Shown piece after piece: positions 59,100-64,000 of a stretch of DNA of 64,000 nucleotides. This DNA comes from Ascaphus truei. Taxonomy: Eukaryota > Chordata > Amphibia > Anura > Ascaphidae. The stretch lies in contig CM071571.1 in the NCBI GenBank assembly GCA_036426205.1, forward strand, positions 110,413,879 to 110,477,878. Reading direction: 5' to 3'. A program made the position numbers and the translations under genes. Each line of letters starts with the position of its first letter. Within the stretch, counting starts at the first letter, position 1. Below the pieces are notes generated by a model. That model ran no database searches and was not told the DNA's origin. It saw only the letters and a list, made by a program, of their open reading frames with translations.

Positions 59100-59640
59100 T
59101 TCACACATCATATGTAGGAGATGAGTGCAGAGTTATACCAGGGAGACATAGATTGGGGGAAATAAACATTGGCTTTTATTTAGTTTGAAGCTTAAAAACA
59201 ACCCAGATTTAAGGCAGCATACAATATAAACAAAACAGACTATCCCTTTGTAAGGGCTGACTCACACTTCCAAGTCCATATCTGCAGAGCTGGGAGGATA
59301 GGCCTCTTGCCAACCTCTGATCCCAAAGTCAAAAGAGGTACCTGGTATCAGGGTTCTCTTTCCCACAGTCCAGGGTCTGGGTTGGTGTTGCAGGAGTGAT
59401 TCCTCTGAAAGTTCCAGGGTCTGCTGCGGCCTGGAATAGAGGGCCTGGTGCCCTGGGATCACTCTCTGACAGCACCCATTTAGTACTAGAGAGATCCCCT
59501 GCAGTTTAAGCAGGAGGCTTTTCTACCTGACTCCTGATCCAGGTGGAGACGGGCTAATTGTCTGTAGCTGCAATTAACCAGGACTCATCAGCTAGACACA
59601 GGCTTTCTATTTGGAGCCCTGGTTAAGGCTCTGTCACAGT
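59100..59640 (-). repeat. Unclassified repeat, copy 3 of 3
   Basis: Contains GGAAATAAACATTGGCTTTT, CCAGGTGGAGACGGGCTAAT and AGCTGCAATTAACC. Shares the latter parts with 49480-50050. LTR-like or retroposon, unproven. Confidence 0.35.
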
Positions 59641-59649
59641 GTATATACT

Positions 59650-60570
59650 TCATTTTGAGCCCTCTTTGATCCAATGTTGGATGAAGGCCTCCCCAATGAT
59701 CTTCCAGGCACTGCATTGGCAAGCCTCTCTTCTCCACATTGCTGCAGCTAATTTTCTGATTTCATCCTCCCATCTTACTTTTGGCCATCGTCTTGGCCTT
59801 TAAATTCCCCTTGGAATCCAGTCAAGTACAATCTTTGTCCAACGATATTCATTACTTCTTACGATTTAATTTCTTCACCCATTTGATAATGTCACAGACT
59901 TTTGTTTAGTTTCTAAACCATTCCTTATTTTTCCTTTCTCTTTGGGTATTACCCAGCATACTGTACGTCTCTCTAGACTTTGAGTGGTTTGAAGCTTCTC
60001 AATTATCTTCGCATTTAGAGTCGAAGTTTCCCATCCATACGTGAGCACAGTCAGAATACACTGGTTGAAAACTTTCCTCTTAAGGTACAGTGGAGGGTCT
60101 CCTTGAAAGATTGTCTTGTTTCTTCCAAATACGCTCCATCTCATCTTCATGCTCCTATTGATTTAAATCAAAAGGTTCCCATCCATTGTTATTTGACTGC
60201 CAAGGTAGATATAGTCTTTGACCTCCTCTAGTTCTGTTCCATTTATTTAGATCTTTGCAGAGGTGACTTTTTTTTTTAACATAACTTTGGTCTTTCTGAG
60301 ATTTCATACACTTTCTTACTTGCTTACTTGCAAGTTCCACGATTTATTGCTGGAGGTCTTCTGGACCTCTGGCAAAAATAATGTACTGTAATCTGCAAAT
60401 TATAGGTAAACCAAGAATTCAGCATTTATTTTGATTACATTTTCTTCCCAATGCAATGTCTTGAACAATTCAAGTGTTGCTGTAAAAATCTTTGTTGGCA
60501 TGGTGTCTCCCTGTAGCACTCCCTTACAGATCCCTATCTTGCTTGTATCTTTTAGGTGTGTTTGTGTGCC
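59650..60570 (-). pseudogene. RTE-type LINE, reverse transcriptase C-terminal part
   Basis: Minus-strand fragments follow RTE order. GVLQGDTMPTKIFTATLEL near 60520 is the RT motif B region (family form RQGD). After stops comes VGRNKTIFQGD-type sequence near 60120. Then KRKVFNQCILTVLTYGWETS near 60090-60030 and KKLNRKK near 59860, the thumb and C-terminal region of RTE elements. The catalytic ADD box is not intact. 5'-truncated and dead. Confidence 0.75.
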
Positions 60571-60942
60571 TTCTTTATGTAATATACTATTTTTGGATTA
60601 CTACAAAGTGCTGCCTCTTGTTTCCTATGGGAAATATATATATTAGTATAATTATTAATTAGTATAAATATAAAACATTGATACATATATTATATGTAAT
60701 AAAAAATAACTATATATATATAGAATCCCTTGCTGCAGTGGAAGTGCTGTGTGCTGGGTGATGATGGGGAAAGGCGGGGTTGCAGACCTGCCTAAGACAT
60801 GCAGATGAGCATACAGTTGTATTTACATTTGCATATTTGCTTTGCTGTGGAGGGGTTTTGTCACTTTTTTTACTCACCATAACTTAACTCAGTATTATGG
60901 TTGGCCCATCCTTTAGCTTCTTTGCATATCCAGTTAATCAAC

Positions 60943-60987
60943 CCCACACTGATGAGACCCATTAAGGTCGAAACAGCTGTCTGTGGG
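60943..60987 (+). ncRNA. Type I hammerhead ribozyme, all core residues intact
   Basis: Stem I: CCCACA (60943-60948) pairs with TGTGGG (60982-60987). Core CTGATGA: 60949-60955. Stem II: GACC / GGTC (60956-60959, 60966-60969) with loop CATTAA. Then GAAA (60970-60973). Stem III: ACAG/CTGT, a self-complementary stretch (60973-60980) without a loop. Cleavage triplet GTC ends at 60981, so self-cleavage is expected after C60981. Very short palindromic stem III is typical of Penelope/retrozyme hammerheads, which tend to work as dimers (family knowledge). Activity itself is not shown by sequence. Confidence 0.88.
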
Positions 60988-61229
60988 TGGATTTCTGGGT
61001 ATGCACCTTAACCCTGGCTGTGCTCAAAGCTGTGACCATGCAGCAAGCTTAAGCCTATAGGGAACCATGTTATAAATGGTTTTTGAAGCAAAAAGTGGCA
61101 CTGTGTGCTCATTTGCATGTCATTTCCCAGAATCCCTTGCTGCAGTGGAAGTGCTGTGTGCTGGGTGATAATGGGGAAAGGCGGGGTTGCAAACCTGCCT
61201 AAGACATGCAGATGAGCATACAGTTGTAT

Positions 61230-61236
61230 TTACATT

Positions 61237-61284
<48 letters not shown>
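61230..61284. repeat. TA dinucleotide microsatellite
   Basis: About 24 TA units next to the partial hammerhead-bearing unit. A CA run (61357-61391) follows beyond the right inverted arm. Confidence 0.85.
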
Positions 61285-61286
<2 letters not shown>

Positions 61287-61355
61287 TTTTTTATTACATA
61301 TAATATATGTATCAATTTTTTATATTTATACTAATTTTGTATATTTTTGATGTAA

Positions 61356-61356
<1 letters not shown>

Positions 61357-61389
<33 letters not shown>

Positions 61390-61391
61390 AA
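61357..61391. repeat. CA dinucleotide microsatellite
   Basis: An uninterrupted CA run followed by CAAACACACAAACAC. The short open frame across it (61307-61528) is chance. Confidence 0.85.
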
Positions 61392-62442
61392 ACACTGTTA
61401 GCAGTACAGTAAATTATATCTTTGATTCAAAAATCAATAAATACATTCCAAGAGAGAGAAAAAATATATATGGTTCCCCTCATGGAGAACTAAACGTGTA
61501 TGTCATTAATAAAATCACTGCATATTAAACCTATCAGTGAAACAACTAATATCGCCCCATAATTTCTCCCTTACAAATAATATATTGTTAGCTGTCAAAA
61601 TCTTAAACGTATTCACATATTAATGATTTAGTGTTTACATTTCTTACAGTTTCGGATTTGTTTTCCAATTTTATTATAAAGTATACACTTTTATGCCAAT
61701 AAATAGTAAAATGCAAATGACAGATTTGCACATTTCTATTTGTATTCTGCAAAGATTATCGGAGATGTATCCAATGTTATTACTCCCACTGGCACATTGC
61801 AGCAAAACATACACAATATGTCATCGGGAGAAGTGGACATAGTTTTGAATCAGGCGTGCACAAGAGTGGGAACGGGTCAGCGGGTACAATAACGTTGACT
61901 ACATCTGTATGACACTATTCAATATGCTGCGAAGCCGTCTTTCCCGTAACGGAGAGGATTTTAGCTCCATTCATTTGAAAAGAGCTGAACTGTTCCACAG
62001 GATGGGTAGACATCTTCATATCATACTGATCAGGGGCCCGAAGCTCCTATATAATATGCTCTCAAGACATCTTCTCCGTGTTGGAGAAGAGTTCATAGGG
62101 AAGGCATCTTAACGGCACATTGGATAGATGCTTTAAACATTTTCCTCAGACACTATTACGTGAAAGAAATGAGAGAAATTGGTATAGTATGTCTCAAACT
62201 ATTTTATTTTCTAGTTTGTGAATTGTGCTGTTGGAATAGAGGCCTTTCAAGGTTTCGTGTCTGATCCCAACCAATGCAAATCGTCTTTACTACTGCGGCT
62301 AAGCGATCGGAACAGGAACATCATGGAGACTTATTTATTTGTAGCACGTATATGAACTGGCGATTTAAATTTTCATTGAGTTACCCACGTCAAAACCGTA
62401 TATAAGAGAAAGGGAAGCACCATTGTCCTTTTGACTTTGGAA

Positions 62443-62483
62443 ATTGGCTTGAAGAAGGGGTTCATCCCCCGAAACATTGCCCC
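62443..62483 (+). ncRNA. Hammerhead-like relic
   Basis: Stem I GGC / GCC, core TTGAAGAA, stem II GGGG / CCCC with loop TTCAT, GAAA at 62471-62474, then CATT. A TATA-like CGTATATAAGAG lies about 45 bp upstream. Downstream CCCCCCTTATTTAG matches the relic at 28986-29024. C3 is T and the cleavage triplet is altered. Confidence 0.5.
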
Positions 62484-62869
62484 CCTTATTTAGTTTGCTC
62501 CTTATTTTTTTAATCCCTCCTTTGTTATAACTCTGTATTCCCTATTGCTTCTGTGTTTTTGGGATTTTAGAGTGATGGTCCCAGAACAGAATTTTTGAAA
62601 CCCCATTTTTCTTTTTTTGATCGTAAGTTCTTATTTTCTCTACTTTTGTATCACAGTATTACTGTCAGAATATCTTCGTGTTTTGTGACATTGTACTTAC
62701 TTCTATGTATTTGGATTAGTTTTCCAGTAAAGAATATTTTATTTTTTTGCAACTGGTTTGATTCTATCTAGGATTTTTTCCAAATGACGCACTTCTTTCT
62801 AACAGTCTCATTATGTCTCTAACTCTATTCATATATTTCCATCTCTCCTTCCTTCACCACTTCTCAGTT

Positions 62870-63517
62870 CAAATTAACTCCTTTCTTACCAGCACCCTCT
62901 GACACTACACAGCTATACACCCTGCACTAAAACACACCCCTACAAATCCTCCTCACACATTCTCTTTCTTTCCATTTCTAAAGCTTTACACTCTTCTGCC
63001 CCTCCTTACATCTCAGCCCTAATTTCTCGCTATGCACCATCCCGACATTTGCGTTCCGCTCAAGGATGTCTTCTCTCTACCCCCTTTGTATCTAAAGCCC
63101 TCTCCCGCCTTAAACCTTTCTCACTGACTGTCCCACACATCTGGAATGCCCTTCCCCTCAATACCCAACTAGCAGCCTCTCTATCCACCTTTAAGACCCA
63201 CCATAAAACACACCTCCTTAACAAAGCATATGAGTAGCTCCGCAGCTAATACTATACACCTGATACATAAAGCTTGGCCCCTTGCAGATGCACTTACCAG
63301 AATCCCCTCCTACTGTCTCTGTACGTCCTTCCTACCTACCAATTAGATTGCAAGCTCTTCGGAGCAGGGACTCCTCTTCCTAAATGTTAATTTTTAAGTC
63401 TGAAGCACTTATTCCCATGATCTGTTATTTGTTATTTATGATTGTCACATGTATTACTACTGTGAAGTGCTATGTACATTAATGGTGCTATATAAATAAA
63501 GACATACATACATAGAG
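62870..63517 (+). mobile_element. L2-type LINE 3' end
   Basis: Encodes the final RT segment (SRYAPSRHLRSAQGCLL in shifted frame, then LTVPHIWNALPLNTQL and FKTHHKTHLLNKAYE), followed by the L2 3' UTR (GCAAGCTCTTCGGAGCAGGG) and tail ATAAATAAAGACATACATAC. The open frame at 63049-63237 is this remnant. Confidence 0.8.
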
Positions 63518-63789
63518 TGCTGGGAACTTCACTTATATTTGTACAACCAAGCAAACAGGGCTGCAGACAGGGGGGTAAGCCAGGACAAGTGTTCCAAGCC
63601 ACAGAGGCTGTGGGGGAGCCCATCAGGCCATCGCTGGAAGTTGGGCTCGGCCAGCTGAATCCATTTGCTGGGCCTCTGAATTCCGCCACCAGGCCCCAGC
63701 TCTCCCCACCTGCTGCCTGCCTTTCCCGACACTGGGCCTCTCTCCCACCAGTGCGCACCGGAAGTTGGGTGCACCCAGAAATCTGGTGG

Positions 63790-64000
63790 TGGTAATTGTG
63801 TTGGGGTTATTTGTATTTGGGGGGGCGGGGTAGTAATTGTCTTTGGGGGGTGGGGGTGGTGGTATTTGGGGTGGGGGGTGGTAAATGTGCCTGTGGGTGA
63901 GTAGTAGTCGTAATTATATCTGGGGGGGGGGGGGGGATTGGTGATAATTGTATTGGGGGGTTAGTGGTATTTTAATCTGGGGCAGTAGTAGTGGTAATTG
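63790..64000 (+). repeat. G-rich degenerate minisatellite
   Basis: Repeated blocks of GGTAATTGT followed by runs of 6 to 16 G. Period about 40-50 bp, imperfect, and cut by the window edge. Several G-runs could form quadruplexes. Confidence 0.7.

Larger units (their letters stand above)
60659..61334 (+). mobile_element. Hammerhead-bearing repeat (407-bp unit) between inverted AT-rich arms
   Basis: One full 407-bp unit starts at 60722 and a second, partial one at 61129-61238. Both begin AGAATCCCTTGCTGCAGTGG and contain GGGGAAAGGCGGGGTTGCA. The full unit contains the ribozyme at 60943-60987. Outside are inverted arms: AATAAAAAATAACTATATAT on the left (60659-60721) and its complement on the right (about 61274-61334), with a TA run before the right arm. 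A tandem hammerhead unit is what ribozyme-processed retroposons such as Penelope terminal repeats or retrozymes look like. Confidence 0.75.

Overview
The window looks like vertebrate nuclear DNA, most likely from an amphibian and probably a frog. The only host gene I can support is on the minus strand: consecutive coding exons of a liprin-alpha, best matched to PPFIA2. Everything else is long intron packed with transposable elements. The mixture (Tx1-type LINE, L1, L2/CR1, RTE, Penelope-like element, Ngaro-type tyrosine-recombinase element, Ty3/gypsy, Tc1, hAT-, Harbinger- and pogo-like MITEs) fits an anuran genome. The species call is inference.

Host gene. In transcription order the exons are 31391-31278, 11858-11637, 10684-10538, 7869-7735, 2381-2298 and 1048-917. 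All are in phase 0, have GT/AG borders, and join into one uninterrupted coiled-coil reading frame. Between the fourth and fifth lies an 87-bp open segment (2898-2812) with good splice signals and no frame disruption, a candidate cassette exon. The intron between the first two exons is 19.4 kb. The intron upstream of 31391 runs off the right edge (at least 32.6 kb). No exon was recognised beyond 31391 or in 1-916.

Mobile layer, left to right. 1-9.7 kb: MITEs, a small SINE and a solo LTR inside an older MITE. 12.3-13.9 kb: L2-type LINE. 14.3-14.9 kb: a 550-bp palindrome. 15.4-16.45 kb: Penelope-like element with a GIY-YIG nuclease. 17.7-21.7 kb: a nested stack (CR1 fragment, Tc1 fragment, Ngaro-like element with tyrosine recombinase and SGNH-like region, itself interrupted by a 1.16-kb insertion). 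22.5-29 kb: MITEs and hammerhead-like repeats. 36.9-39 kb: L1 ORF2 split by a head-to-head palindromic insertion. 40.8-47.5 kb: a nearly complete Tx1-type LINE. 50.9-54.3 kb: decayed Ty3/gypsy on the minus strand. 55-55.7 kb: L1 ORF1. 56.4-58.7 kb: a decayed minus-strand coiled-coil reading frame with 42-bp repeats. 59.6-60.6 kb: RTE. 60.7-61.3 kb: a repeat carrying a textbook hammerhead ribozyme. 62.9-63.5 kb: L2 3' end. 63.8-64 kb: G-rich repeats.

Main unusual signal. At least seven loci share the hammerhead layout (short stem I, CUGAUGA-like core, strong stem II, GAAA, tiny near-palindromic stem III). One (60943-60987) keeps every core residue. Others lie inside dated insertions with clear target-site duplications, which suggests an active or recently active family of hammerhead-bearing retroposons in this genome.
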